From contig JAAFJR010000007.1 of the NCBI GenBank assembly GCA_013298945.1, positions 1 to 64,000 of the forward strand: 64,000 nt of DNA. The letters run 5' to 3'. This document shows, one piece after another, positions 35,453-45,476 of the stretch. The notes below the pieces were generated by a model. It worked only from the letters and a program-made list of their open reading frames with translations. It was not told the DNA's origin and ran no database searches. The stretch is from Polaromonas sp. GTDB taxonomy: Bacteria > Pseudomonadota > Gammaproteobacteria > Burkholderiales > Burkholderiaceae_C. Positions within the stretch are counted from its first letter, which is position 1, and the number at the start of each line of letters is the position of its first letter. The position numbers and the translations under genes were made by a program.

Positions 35453-36598
35453 TCAAAAAGTTCCAGGCTGCAAAATCGTCTTATCCACGGTTTGAATATC
35501 GGTATGCCCGCAAAACGCCATGGTCACGTCCAGCTCTTTGTGGATGATTTGCAGCGCTTTTGTCACGCCCGCCTCGCCCATTGCGCCCAAGCCGTAGACC
35601 ATGGCGCGACCAATCAAGGTGCCTTTAGCACCCAAGGCCCAAGCCTTGAGTACGTCTTGCCCCGAGCGTATGCCACCGTCCATCCAGACCTCAATCTGGT
35701 CGCCCACAGCCGCCACAATCGGCGGCAGGGCTTTGATGCTGGACTCTGCGCCGTCTAGCTGACGGCCGCCGTGGTTGCTGACCACAATGGCGTCTGCGCC
35801 AGTTTCAACCGCCAGTTTGGCATCTTCCACGTCTTGGATGCCCTTCAAAATCAGCTTGCCACCCCATTGGGCTTTGACCCATTTGACGTCTTCCCACGAC
35901 AGGCGTGGGTCAAACTGCTCATTGGTCCAAGCAGCCAGCGAGTTCATGTCGCTAACGCCTTTGACGTGACCGACTAGGTTACCAAAACTGCGGCGTTTTG
36001 TCCCCAGCATGCCAAAACACCAACGCAGCTTGGTCGACAGATTGATGATGTTGGCAATAGTCGGGCGCGGTGGCGCTGTCAGGCCGTTTTTCAGGTCTTT
36101 GTGGCGCTGGCCAATCACTTGCAAATCCAGCGTCAGCACCAAAGCGCTGCATTTGGCGACTTTGCAGCGGTCTATCATGCGAGCCATAGCTTCGCGGTCG
36201 CGCATCATGTAAAGCTGAAACATGAATGGCGCGGTGGTGTTGGCGGCGATATCTTCGATGGAGCATATGCTCATGGTCGACAAAATGAAAGGGATGCCGA
36301 ACTTTTCCGCCGCCTTAGCCGCCTTGATTTCGCCATCGGCGCTTTGCATGCCAGTCAAACCAACGGGTGCGATGGCGACGGGCATTTTGGCTTCTACTCC
36401 CACCATTTTTGTCGCTGTCGTGCGGTTTTCCATGTTTACCGCGACCCGCTGGCGCAGCTTGATGCTTTGGAAATCAGCCTCATTTGCACGATAAGTGCCT
36501 TCTGTCCACGAGCCAGAATCGGCGTAGTCGTAAAACATCTTGGGGACGCGTTTTTTATACAAAACGCGCAGGTCTTCTATGTTAGTAATCACTGCCAT
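35453..36598 (-). CDS. lldD: FMN-dependent alpha-hydroxy-acid (L-lactate) dehydrogenase
   Basis: A 381-residue TIM-barrel flavoenzyme that oxidises L-lactate to pyruvate, passing electrons to the respiratory chain. Motifs are APVGLTGMQ near residue 77, the substrate-site QLYMMRD near 125, a Lys in KLILKGI near 232 that contacts FMN, and the active-site VSNHGGRQLDGA near 256 with catalytic His and Arg. The N-terminal FYDYADSGSWTEGTYRAN is typical. It is 24 bp downstream of the excalibur protein gene. Specificity within alpha-hydroxy acids (lactate, glycolate, mandelate) is inferred, not certain. Confidence 0.9.
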   Translation of the reverse strand: MAVITNIEDLRVLYKKRVPKMFYDYADSGSWTEGTYRANEADFQSIKLRQRVAVNMENRTTATKMVGVEAKMPVAIAPVGLTGMQSADGEIKAAKAAEKFGIPFILSTMSICSIEDIAANTTAPFMFQLYMMRDREAMARMIDRCKVAKCSALVLTLDLQVIGQRHKDLKNGLTAPPRPTIANIINLSTKLRWCFGMLGTKRRSFGNLVGHVKGVSDMNSLAAWTNEQFDPRLSWEDVKWVKAQWGGKLILKGIQDVEDAKLAVETGADAIVVSNHGGRQLDGAESSIKALPPIVAAVGDQIEVWMDGGIRSGQDVLKAWALGAKGTLIGRAMVYGLGAMGEAGVTKALQIIHKELDVTMAFCGHTDIQTVDKTILQPGTF

Positions 36599-36622
36599 GT
36601 AAATATCTCCAGTTTTATCGTT

Positions 36623-37102
36623 CTAGCGAGAGCACCATTGCTCTTCACAAGGAATTCCATCGTTATCACCATCCATCTTAACGCCAGGGCAGTTCGCTAG
36701 AAAGAAATTAGCTTCCGCGCAAGACCTCATTTGAGAGCAATGTTTTCTTCCATCGCAACTGAAATTATTTGATAAATTAGAAAGAGCAGGCGAATTGGAA
36801 GCAGCAGGTGTAAATTTTTCAGTACTTTGAGAACTTTTAGCTTGAGGCGCCGTCTTTTCTTGGGTAACGGCAGATTTTTCAGCTGCAACGGCAGCAGCCT
36901 CGCGTCTTTTTTTCTCACCAGCGTTAAGCTCTTTGAGGCTAGGAAGCTTGCGAATTTGACCGACTGGACACGGATCTTGCTGGTAGCTAACTGTGCCATT
37001 GACCTTGCATTTGAACATTTGCTGCGAATTGACGCTTATGGCGATCAGGAAAAGACCAATAACAAAGATAACCCTAGTAAGAAATGATGAAATTTTGAGC
37101 AT
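36623..37102 (-). CDS. Exported DUF4124 plus excalibur-domain protein
   Basis: A 159-residue secreted protein. A hydrophobic signal segment (about residues 8-27) is followed by a DUF4124-like segment (FKCKVNGTVSYQQDPCPVG), a Lys/Ala-rich charged linker and a C-terminal excalibur domain with NCPGVKMDGDNDGIPCEEQWC. The DxDxDGxxC(E) loop of that domain binds calcium in related proteins. Excalibur domains are frequent in extracellular and envelope proteins. Function unknown. Confidence 0.8.
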   Translation of the reverse strand: MLKISSFLTRVIFVIGLFLIAISVNSQQMFKCKVNGTVSYQQDPCPVGQIRKLPSLKELNAGEKKRREAAAVAAEKSAVTQEKTAPQAKSSQSTEKFTPAASNSPALSNLSNNFSCDGRKHCSQMRSCAEANFFLANCPGVKMDGDNDGIPCEEQWCSR

Positions 37103-37148
37103 GCGTTGTTCTTAAATAGTCGACGTGTCTTAACAAGAATTAACAATA

Positions 37149-39332
37149 CTAGAGTTTAGACCGAACCCCAGCCCCCCGCACCTCCAACAGAATTTCATCC
37201 AACTTCACGCCTTTGGCATCTACCAGTTGCACCACATGCCGGCCAGGCCACGGTAGCCACTTGGCGTTTGCGCCTTTGGCAAACGGTTTACCGTCGATCA
37301 ACCACGCTAGGTTTGTACCCCGCGCCTCAAAGCTGACGCGTTGGCGGTTGGGCGGGATGTCTGGGTCTAGGGCAATAATAGTGCCGGATATGGGAGTGAT
37401 AATTTTGGCTGTAGCCAGCGTATTTATTGCCTGAGCAGCTACTTTATTTGTAGCAATATTGGCACTGAATATGGGCTGCTCTGTTCCTGCCAAAAACCAC
37501 TCTTGCCGCGTGGCCTCAAGCGCTGGAGCTGCTGGCGAGCCGTTTTGACCAAACTGCGCTTGAGTTTGTACTAAATTTGCTGGTGCAGTCGGCGCTTTGC
37601 TGGCTTGGTTTTTGTGCAAAAACTGCATCACCGCCGCCCATATGGGGGCTGCGCCTGTGGTGCCGCTCACGTCCCACATAGCCGCGCCGCTGGCGTTGCC
37701 CACCCACACACCCACGGAGTAGCGCTGCGAGTAGCCCACAGCCCAGTTGTCGCGCATGTCTTTGCTGGTGCCGGTTTTGACGGCGCTCCAAAACCGCGTT
37801 GACAGAACGCTGTCAGAGCCAAAGGTGCGGGCGCGGGCGTTGGTATCGCTCAGAATGTCGCTGACAATGAAGGCGGCGCGGGGGTCTATGGCTTGGGTTG
37901 TGCTTACTGCTTCAAGACGCCCGGTTAAAAAAGTAGGACTAACGCGCCCACCATTCGCCAAACTGCGGTATGCATTGGTCAAGTTCAGCAACGACACTTC
38001 GGCACTGCCCAGCGCCAGGCTGTAGCCGTAAAAATCGCCCGCCTCCTTGAGCGGCAAGCCCAGCGCCCCGAGCTGTTTGGCAAATGCATCGGGCGAGACC
38101 ATCACCAAAGCACGCACGGCGGGTACGTTAAGCGACGAGCCCAGTGCGGTACGTACCGACACCCAGCCTTTGAACTGGTGGTCGTAGTTTTGCGGAATGT
38201 ACAGACCGCCAGCGGTTTGGATGTGGGTGGGCGCGTCTTCCAACAAAGACGCCGCCGTTAAACGTCGCTCGGCAATCGCTTGCGCGTACAAAAATGGCTT
38301 CAAGGTAGAGCCGGGCTGGCGCAGCGCGGTGACAAAGTCCACCTCGCCAGCACGCCCCAATTCACCCGACGAGCCAACCCAAGCCAACACCGCGCCAGTG
38401 GCGTTGTCCAGCACCACAATCGCACCGTCTTGCACGTTGCGGCTTTGCAACTCGCGCAGGTGTTGGCTTAGAGTTTGAACGGCGAAGCGCTGCAGCGGGG
38501 CACGCAGGGTAGTGGTCACAGTTCTCGCCGCGCCAGAAGATAAAACACGCCGCGCCACATGCGGCGCGATACCGCTGCTGGCGTCAAACTCTTTGCGTTG
38601 CAAAGCGGCGGTCACGTACAAATCCAACCCCATGCATTCTGTTTTGACCGTTGGCTGCATCACTTTGAGCACCCCACATGCCCGCTGCGCGACTGCGGAA
38701 GCTTTAGCGTTTGGCGCACGAACGAGGGCGGCGGTGACGGCGGCTTCGCGGTCGTCCAGACCATGCGCCGCCTTGCCAAACAAGGTGCGACTGAGCGCGT
38801 CTATACCCACCATTTCGCCACGAAACGGTACGTTATTGAGATACGCCTCCAAAATCTGATCTTTGCGCCAGCTACGCTCTAACATTTGAGCAGAAACAGT
38901 TTGCCCGACCTTTTGCAACACAGATCGCCCACCTGCTGCGTTCTTCAAATCCTCGTCCAGCAAACCCGCCAACTGCATGGTGATGGTAGAAGCGCCTCGC
39001 GTTTTGGTGTTCCACACATTGCCCCAGGCTGCGCTGGAAACGGCGCGCCAGTCGACACCGCTGTGCTCGTAAAAGCGTTTGTCTTCACTCAGCAACATGG
39101 CGGTGCGCAGCGCGGGCGAGATATCCGCAAGCGCCACCCACTGGCCGCGCCGCACAGTTTTGTCGGCACGCAGGCTGTGCAGCAATTCACCGTTTTTGTC
39201 CAAAATTTGCACGTCTGAGGGTTGAAAAGCGCTTCTTACCTCCTCAAATCGAGGTGCAGCCGTCGTATTATCTGCCTGAATAGCTATTATAAATATAGCA
39301 AAAATTTGGCAAATAACAAGCCGATTATCCAT
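37149..39332 (-). CDS. pbpC: Penicillin-binding protein 1C
   Basis: A 727-residue bifunctional peptidoglycan synthase. The GT51 transglycosylase domain has EDKRFYEHSGVDW near residue 82 and GASTITMQLAG. The transpeptidase has the serine motif STLKP near 332 and KTGTSKD near 505, and a C-terminal BiPBP_C domain starts after residue 645. The start overlaps the alpha-2-macroglobulin stop (TAATG). Two copies of the dispersed repeat are inside it: one makes most of the hydrophobic N-terminus (residues 12-27), the other lies in the linker before BiPBP_C (about 626-641). PbpC next to an A2M gene is the typical bacterial pairing. Confidence 0.94.
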   Translation of the reverse strand: MDNRLVICQIFAIFIIAIQADNTTAAPRFEEVRSAFQPSDVQILDKNGELLHSLRADKTVRRGQWVALADISPALRTAMLLSEDKRFYEHSGVDWRAVSSAAWGNVWNTKTRGASTITMQLAGLLDEDLKNAAGGRSVLQKVGQTVSAQMLERSWRKDQILEAYLNNVPFRGEMVGIDALSRTLFGKAAHGLDDREAAVTAALVRAPNAKASAVAQRACGVLKVMQPTVKTECMGLDLYVTAALQRKEFDASSGIAPHVARRVLSSGAARTVTTTLRAPLQRFAVQTLSQHLRELQSRNVQDGAIVVLDNATGAVLAWVGSSGELGRAGEVDFVTALRQPGSTLKPFLYAQAIAERRLTAASLLEDAPTHIQTAGGLYIPQNYDHQFKGWVSVRTALGSSLNVPAVRALVMVSPDAFAKQLGALGLPLKEAGDFYGYSLALGSAEVSLLNLTNAYRSLANGGRVSPTFLTGRLEAVSTTQAIDPRAAFIVSDILSDTNARARTFGSDSVLSTRFWSAVKTGTSKDMRDNWAVGYSQRYSVGVWVGNASGAAMWDVSGTTGAAPIWAAVMQFLHKNQASKAPTAPANLVQTQAQFGQNGSPAAPALEATRQEWFLAGTEQPIFSANIATNKVAAQAINTLATAKIITPISGTIIALDPDIPPNRQRVSFEARGTNLAWLIDGKPFAKGANAKWLPWPGRHVVQLVDAKGVKLDEILLEVRGAGVRSKL
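37407..37454 (-). repeat. Dispersed element in the pbpC linker
   Basis: Sense orientation, near consensus, encoding NKVAAQAINTLATA. The consensus TAG is CAG. It falls between the transpeptidase and BiPBP_C domains. Confidence 0.88.
39253..39299 (-). repeat. Dispersed element in the pbpC N-terminus
   Basis: Sense orientation, encoding AIFIIAIQADNTTAAP. The inverted-repeat half gives the hydrophobic IFIIAI run of the signal anchor. The consensus TAG is CAG. Confidence 0.85.
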
Positions 39333-42300
39333 TATTTTGCCCCCGGGGCAGCCACTACCTGCATTTTGGCATTAGGTGTTTCGCCAAACATTTCGGGCGC
39401 GTACATGGCTTCCACCCGGCTAGGAGGTAGCGAAAACGTGCCCACGTTGTTCAATCGGATGGTGTATTCCATCTTCACCACACCTTTAGGCAGGTATTGG
39501 TAATAGCTGCGGAAAGACTCGAAACTGCGCTCTTCAAACGCGGCCCAGCCCGAACCACTGCGCTTTTCGTCTTTGGTGGCGATTTCAGAATCGCGCCCCA
39601 AGCCACCACCCAAAATCGTCGCACCTGCAGGAATCGGGTCGGTAATAGCCACCCAAGTCATGTCCGATGAGGCGTTAACCTCCAGCGTGATGCGCAGCAC
39701 ATCGCCACGGGTGTAAACATCCTTGACTGCTTGCTCAACCGGTGTGATGGTTTTTTTGATGCCGTAACCCGCGCTGAACGGCGCTTTGAGCTGTACAGCA
39801 GCGACGGATTGCAGCGTCAGCCACGGTTTGCCTGTGCCTTGCTGAGTCACAGTCAAGGTGTCTTTCAAAGCATCTTTCGTTGATCCTGCGACGTTTTTCC
39901 ATGGCAAGAACATGCTGTTGTTGCGCAGGTTGCCGGGCGAAGCGGGTGCGCCAAACCAGGTGGTTTGATTCGGTGAGCCTGAAGCATCGGTGGTTTTGAT
40001 GCGTTCGACCTTACTCCAATCGACTAGGGCATTTCCCGTAGACATAGATGCTTTGGTCTGCCCAGCCACCGGCGTGGCCTCAAACTTGGCTGAAAAACGC
40101 TCCAGCGCCAAGCCACCCCACAAATTAGCCGTGGTGGTATGCCAAGCGCCATTTTGCTGCCGGCTGATGAAGCCGTTGGCCAAACGACCCATGTCGTCCT
40201 TCCACGCGGGGTCATCCATCACGGCTAGCATCAATTTGGCGCTGTTGACGTCGCCGTTGGTCATCAGCCACCACCAGTAGTCGTCGCGCTCGGTGCTGAA
40301 AATCATTTTCGTGCCCTGAAAGCTCAAGCGGCCGCGCAGAATCTGGTTCGCCTCGGCCAAGTAAGCGTCGCGTTTGGGGATGTCGCCCACGCGTTTCAAA
40401 ATCTGCATCCAGTCGATTACCGCGCTGGTTGGCCACTGGTTCGGCGCGATGGTGATGCTGCTGACCATGCGGGCCTGCGCTTTGCCGTATCGCGACAAAG
40501 CCTCTAGCGCGGCGAGCTTGCGTACATCCAGGTCTTTGCGGGGCGACCAGAAATCACGTGTGATCTTGCCTTCCACAAAAGCAATCAAACCACGTTCCAT
40601 CGGAGCACGCGCATCGTCAAGCAATGCAAAAGCGGGGTTGATCGCAGCGGCTTCATGCGTGGCGGCCAGTAGATAAGCAGTCAAGGTGTCGCTGCCGCGA
40701 TTGGCCTCGCCATCACGCGGCGGGAAGTAGTTAGCTAGCCCGTCGCTGTCAAGATAACTAGGCAACTGCGCCAGCACGCCCTGCCAGAGCTTGGCGTCGC
40801 GCAGACCGACCGATTTGCTGGTTTTTTGCTCCAAACAAGCAAATGGGTAGTTGGCAAACCAGTCGCGTACGCCGGGTAAGCCCTCGGCTAGCTTGGGCTG
40901 TAGACTCATCTTCAAGCCGCCCCGGCCGGGCAAGGCATCTGCTGGCGGGGCCACGTCCAGACTGAAACTGCCATCGACTTGCACCAGCGTCGCCTGCTGC
41001 ACCGTCAGCGGCACGGCGGGAATGATGCGTTGGCGGGCTTTGATGGCATCCTTAGCGCCGCTAGCTCCTTTTAGAATGTCCTTCGCTTCTATCTCCCACA
41101 AAATCGCCTCGCTGCGAATCAACGCAAGCTGTGGCGGTGCGGTCACCAGCCAGGCGACTTCACGTGCTTCGCCAGCGGGAATGTCCACCGTCTGCGGTTT
41201 CAAATCCAGCAGGGTGGGTCGGGCGCTGACATCTACTTTCATCGCTTCTTTGGTGGTGTTACGCAAGGTGATTTGCGCCCTGAACTGGTCGTCTTCCCGC
41301 ACCAAAGGCGGCAGGCCGCTGATGATCTGCAAGTCTTGCGTGGCTTTGATCATCGTCGAGCCTGTGCCAAACAAGCCCGTCGACGCATCAGCCACAGCGA
41401 CGATTTTGAAGCTAGTCAAGGCATCATTCAAGGGCACGGTCACCACGGCTTGGCCATTCGCGTCGAGCTTGACGCTGGGGTTCCACAACAACAGGGTGTC
41501 GAACAGCTCCCGCGTGCCACTGCGCCCGCCACCACCGCCTGCAGGCACGGCTTTACGACCATAGTGCCGGCGACCGACGATTTCCATCTGCGCGGTGGAC
41601 GTTTCCACGCCCCAGCTGCGGCGCTGCAACATGGCGTCCAACAAGTCCCAACTGGTATTGGGGCTGAGCTCCAGTAGGGCCTGATCAACGGCAGCCAATG
41701 CGACCTCGGCATGGGCAGCGGGTTGGCCATTAGGCAATTTCACTTGAATGGTGACCTGCGCTTTGCCACGCACGGGGTAGCTCTCTTTGTCAGCCTTCAC
41801 GCTCACGTCCAACTGGTGGGCTTTGGTGCCAACGCGGATTTCTGCCACGCCAAAGCGGAAAGCGGGTTTGCTCAAATCGACCATTGCGGTCGGGGCGACG
41901 TATTCACGGCCTTCATACCAAAACGCCGTCCACCACTCTCGCGGGGATTTGTAGCCCCAGGTGAAGAGCGAGTACCAAGGCACTTCGCGCAGCCGCCCAC
42001 GCAAAGCAAGCACACTCACGTAGACATTCGGACCCCAGCTATCTTTGATGGTGAGGTTAACTGTCGGGTCTTGACCGTTGAGTTGCACGACCTGCGTCTC
42101 AATAACACCCTCACGCTCGACCGACACCAAAGCAGTGGCGAAACGGAAGGGCATACGCACTTGGAACTTGGCCACTTCACCGGGCTGGTAGACTTTTTTC
42201 TCGGGCAGGATGTCCATGCGGTCATGGTCTTCACCACCAAACCAGATCTCACCTAGCTTGGTCACAGTCACCGAGCTGGCCGCCTGCACCGTGTTGCCGT

Positions 42301-45300
42301 CTTTGTCTTTGGCGGTGACGATCAGCTCCACCTCACCGGGCTCGTCCAGTTTGGCTTCGCACAGTAGCAAACCGCGGCTGTCGCTTTTGCCACTGCAGAC
42401 TTTACCTAGGTCTTTGGATTCGGTTTTGTTGTCATAGCTGTAAAAACCACCCACCAAACGCTTGCGGCTGGTGGTGGTGATGCGGGCAAGGGCTTTGACT
42501 TCCAGGCTCACACCCTCGGCCGCTTTACCGGTCAAATCTAAGGCCAAAGCCTGAAACTTGATTTTCTGACTGGTCGAGACCCAGCCTTCAGTTTTGATAC
42601 CCGCAATCACACCCGCAGGCCAAAGGTTCGCCACGTTGCGGATGGTTTGCACCTCGCCGTTCGGGTCGGCATAAGTCGCCTCCAACAACAGCTCTTGCGC
42701 TTGTTTGGATGCCGGCACTTTATCCAACACCAGTTTGCCAGCGCCGTTTTTGTCTAGGCGCAGCGGCAACTTGTCGGCAATCACGCGTTGGTCTTGACCA
42801 GATGCGGCTTCTTCTTCATCCGCACCAGCTACTCCAGCTTTTTTCTCTTTTTGCGGCGGGTAGAAGTTGAAGGTGTCGTAATCGGCGAAGTACAAACTCT
42901 TAGAACGCACCAGCGCAGAGACTTGGACGGGTAAGTTCATCGCCGGGCCGCCCGCGACATAGCTGATTTGGACATCGGTGGGCACAGACGTCACGTTAAC
43001 CAAGGCTTTTTTATCGGCAGGTTGAATGCGGCCTTGAAAAACAGGCAAGCGGAATTCCTCAACGCGGAATTGACCTGAGCTAAAGCTGCGAAAATCTGCG
43101 CCTGCATTTCTATCGTCAGATGTTTTCAGTTCAACTTGATAAACACCTAGTTTGGCTGCTGGTGGAATCAAAAAAGTGTTCTCAGCACTTTGCCCGCCAG
43201 TCGCCGTCTTTCTCCACAGAACAGGTTGGCTGTACTTTTGACCGCTGCCAACGTGCGTGATTTCTAGAAGCTTGGGTTCTGAACTGCTAACTCCAAAGCC
43301 TTTGCTGTTTTCTGATCGCAAAATGTGCTTCATAGACACCGTTTCACCAGCACGCAGCAGGCTGCGGTCAAAAATCGTGTGCAGGCGATCGTCTTGGCGC
43401 GGATCATTGCTCGTAGGGAAACTAAAGCGCCACGGCTCTATGCCTTTATGCCAGTCACTCCATGTAAAGGCTAAATCTTGCACACCCTTGGCATCTGCCG
43501 CACCGGTTCGGGCGCTGATGAAATACGCGCGACGGTCATCGCTGTACTCGTCATCGGCATTGCCCAGCACCAAACAGCTAGGCGGTTGTGGCGGTAGATT
43601 GGCTAATTTTGCGACGCCTTGTGCATCCGTCTGAGCAGTTGCAAGCTCTTTACCCCGGCAGTCAGACACCACCACCCGCGCATTGGCCACGGGCTTGCCC
43701 GTATCCAAAGTGGTGACCCAAGCGACGGAGTTTTCACGCCCCAGTTTGAAATGCACACCGATGTTGGTCACCAAAGCCGAGGTACGCACGTACATGGTGC
43801 GGTTCGCACCGTAGCGCTCATCCAACAACGATGTGCCCAAATTTTTGGAAGCAATTTCCAATACGTGGAAACCAGCACTTAACGGGATGCCTACCACTTC
43901 AAACGGGCGGCTCGCCTGCGCATCGGCAGGTTGTGGTAAGTCCAGGGTTTTGACTGCTGCTTGACCCGCCAATAACGACACCATGCGGGTTTGCACACTG
44001 GTGCCATCGTCGATGTATTCCTGCCCATTTTCAATTTTTTTACCAAGCTTTGGGGGCAATGGAAGTTTGGAATCTGCGTTGGCCAAACTGCGTGGCACGC
44101 TGTAGCTGCTGTAGCGCTGCATTTTTTGATACCAGGCGATGATGTCTGCATCATTCTTGAGCTGCAGATCACTGACTTTGCCTTCCACCGCGTCTTTGCT
44201 AGCCGCTTTGCCTGCCGTTGATACACCGACGTTGCGCAAGGTCACCGGCAACATCGGCGTCCCGCTCGGCTCGGCAAAGCGCTCCACCACGCCAAAGGTG
44301 CTGGAGGCAAATTTGGCCAGCGGCGGCATCACTCCGGTGGCGACTTTGAGCGGAAAACTGTCTGCATTGCGCAGGCTGCGACCAGAGGCGTCTTTGAATT
44401 CTTTGGGTAGGTCGATGGTGAACTGAGTCTGTTCGGGTAGTACGCCAGCGCCTACAAAGGACACGCCGGTCACCGTGCTCTCGTCGTCTGCATCTGCCTC
44501 AAACTTGGGTTTGAAGCTGTCTTTGCTGGAGGTAAGGCGAATTGCCGCCGCCAATTTGCGCGGCACAGGTGTGTTGAAGCTCAGTGTCAGCGGGCGCAGT
44601 GGCAAACACGCGGCCTGCGCGTTTTCACGCTCGCAACTGAAACTAGCAGTAAACGGCTCGCGTACTGTGAAGTTGAAGCGCTTTTCTACTTTGTTGAGAA
44701 CTTGACTTGGTGTAGACACCCCTTTGCCAAACACAAGCTGCAGCTTGGCGGACGGTGTTAAACGGCGGTTACATGAAAAGGTCACAAACTTGAGTGGTTC
44801 TGCTGTTGCGGGCTTTTCCAAACTTTGTGATTTGAGTAACTCGGCACGTTCTTTGCCCTCAATTAATCTAACAGGTACGCGCTCCCCCAAACCGTCGACC
44901 TGGCACCACATATTGGCCTGTACGCTAGCCAGTGTGGCTGAGCCATTGAGCTGGGCGATGAAGTATTGCTCCTCATCTATCGCACCGTAGCTGGGCAGGA
45001 TGTTGGTGACAAACGGGCCACCCGTGTTGAACTGATAACTGCTATTGCCCGTAAAGTTAACGCCTTTGTTAGATTGCAAACCCGCTTTAATCTGAGCATT
45101 GCAGCGCACACCGGGCGGTAAATCATTGGCAAACTCAAAAGCCCATTCACGCTCGTTCACCCAACGGCCATTGCCTTTGGTGGCACCAGCGTCACTGCAA
45201 CTGATGCTCAATGGCGCGGCGGCTTTGGGGTCGCCGAAGTTGACCGCAGCTTCGTCAAACTTAACGACCAATTGGCGAACCTGTGAAACCTCACCCTGCG

Positions 45301-45397
45301 GGGACAAGCTGGTGATTTGAAAAGCTTGGGCGCTGAACGCAAGCCCCAACAAGCCCAATACACTGACCGTTTTAGTGACTTTTTGAGTGATTTTCAC
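39332..45397 (-). CDS. Bacterial alpha-2-macroglobulin (YfhM-like)
   Basis: A very large exported protein (2021 residues) with a signal peptide ending near AQAF (residue 26) and no lipobox. It has tandem MG (macroglobulin) domains, a bait region and the thioester motif CLEQ near residue 1519. A C-terminal receptor-binding-like domain follows (DPIPAGATILGGGLG near 1915). Bacterial A2Ms trap proteases in the periplasm and work with PbpC to guard and repair the cell wall. The one-base overlap with pbpC supports co-translation. It is longer than E. coli YfhM. The protein appears complete, with no frameshift. Confidence 0.93.
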   Translation of the reverse strand: MKITQKVTKTVSVLGLLGLAFSAQAFQITSLSPQGEVSQVRQLVVKFDEAAVNFGDPKAAAPLSISCSDAGATKGNGRWVNEREWAFEFANDLPPGVRCNAQIKAGLQSNKGVNFTGNSSYQFNTGGPFVTNILPSYGAIDEEQYFIAQLNGSATLASVQANMWCQVDGLGERVPVRLIEGKERAELLKSQSLEKPATAEPLKFVTFSCNRRLTPSAKLQLVFGKGVSTPSQVLNKVEKRFNFTVREPFTASFSCERENAQAACLPLRPLTLSFNTPVPRKLAAAIRLTSSKDSFKPKFEADADDESTVTGVSFVGAGVLPEQTQFTIDLPKEFKDASGRSLRNADSFPLKVATGVMPPLAKFASSTFGVVERFAEPSGTPMLPVTLRNVGVSTAGKAASKDAVEGKVSDLQLKNDADIIAWYQKMQRYSSYSVPRSLANADSKLPLPPKLGKKIENGQEYIDDGTSVQTRMVSLLAGQAAVKTLDLPQPADAQASRPFEVVGIPLSAGFHVLEIASKNLGTSLLDERYGANRTMYVRTSALVTNIGVHFKLGRENSVAWVTTLDTGKPVANARVVVSDCRGKELATAQTDAQGVAKLANLPPQPPSCLVLGNADDEYSDDRRAYFISARTGAADAKGVQDLAFTWSDWHKGIEPWRFSFPTSNDPRQDDRLHTIFDRSLLRAGETVSMKHILRSENSKGFGVSSSEPKLLEITHVGSGQKYSQPVLWRKTATGGQSAENTFLIPPAAKLGVYQVELKTSDDRNAGADFRSFSSGQFRVEEFRLPVFQGRIQPADKKALVNVTSVPTDVQISYVAGGPAMNLPVQVSALVRSKSLYFADYDTFNFYPPQKEKKAGVAGADEEEAASGQDQRVIADKLPLRLDKNGAGKLVLDKVPASKQAQELLLEATYADPNGEVQTIRNVANLWPAGVIAGIKTEGWVSTSQKIKFQALALDLTGKAAEGVSLEVKALARITTTSRKRLVGGFYSYDNKTESKDLGKVCSGKSDSRGLLLCEAKLDEPGEVELIVTAKDKDGNTVQAASSVTVTKLGEIWFGGEDHDRMDILPEKKVYQPGEVAKFQVRMPFRFATALVSVEREGVIETQVVQLNGQDPTVNLTIKDSWGPNVYVSVLALRGRLREVPWYSLFTWGYKSPREWWTAFWYEGREYVAPTAMVDLSKPAFRFGVAEIRVGTKAHQLDVSVKADKESYPVRGKAQVTIQVKLPNGQPAAHAEVALAAVDQALLELSPNTSWDLLDAMLQRRSWGVETSTAQMEIVGRRHYGRKAVPAGGGGGRSGTRELFDTLLLWNPSVKLDANGQAVVTVPLNDALTSFKIVAVADASTGLFGTGSTMIKATQDLQIISGLPPLVREDDQFRAQITLRNTTKEAMKVDVSARPTLLDLKPQTVDIPAGEAREVAWLVTAPPQLALIRSEAILWEIEAKDILKGASGAKDAIKARQRIIPAVPLTVQQATLVQVDGSFSLDVAPPADALPGRGGLKMSLQPKLAEGLPGVRDWFANYPFACLEQKTSKSVGLRDAKLWQGVLAQLPSYLDSDGLANYFPPRDGEANRGSDTLTAYLLAATHEAAAINPAFALLDDARAPMERGLIAFVEGKITRDFWSPRKDLDVRKLAALEALSRYGKAQARMVSSITIAPNQWPTSAVIDWMQILKRVGDIPKRDAYLAEANQILRGRLSFQGTKMIFSTERDDYWWWLMTNGDVNSAKLMLAVMDDPAWKDDMGRLANGFISRQQNGAWHTTTANLWGGLALERFSAKFEATPVAGQTKASMSTGNALVDWSKVERIKTTDASGSPNQTTWFGAPASPGNLRNNSMFLPWKNVAGSTKDALKDTLTVTQQGTGKPWLTLQSVAAVQLKAPFSAGYGIKKTITPVEQAVKDVYTRGDVLRITLEVNASSDMTWVAITDPIPAGATILGGGLGRDSEIATKDEKRSGSGWAAFEERSFESFRSYYQYLPKGVVKMEYTIRLNNVGTFSLPPSRVEAMYAPEMFGETPNAKMQVVAAPGAK

Positions 45398-45476
45398 GCT
45401 TGCCCCCTTTGTTGGAGGTCAAGCGTATACGAAAGTGAGCTTAAAAATCAGTCCAAGAGTAAAAAATCACATCAAA

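Noticed and set aside
35235-35456. Open frame in the gap before lldD
   Set aside because: It consists of the GC-rich hairpin block and the repeat copy, with no protein-like features.
36101-36700. Long plus-strand open frame opposite lldD (199 codons)
   Set aside because: The minus strand encodes a clear lldD; the opposite frame has no recognisable domain.
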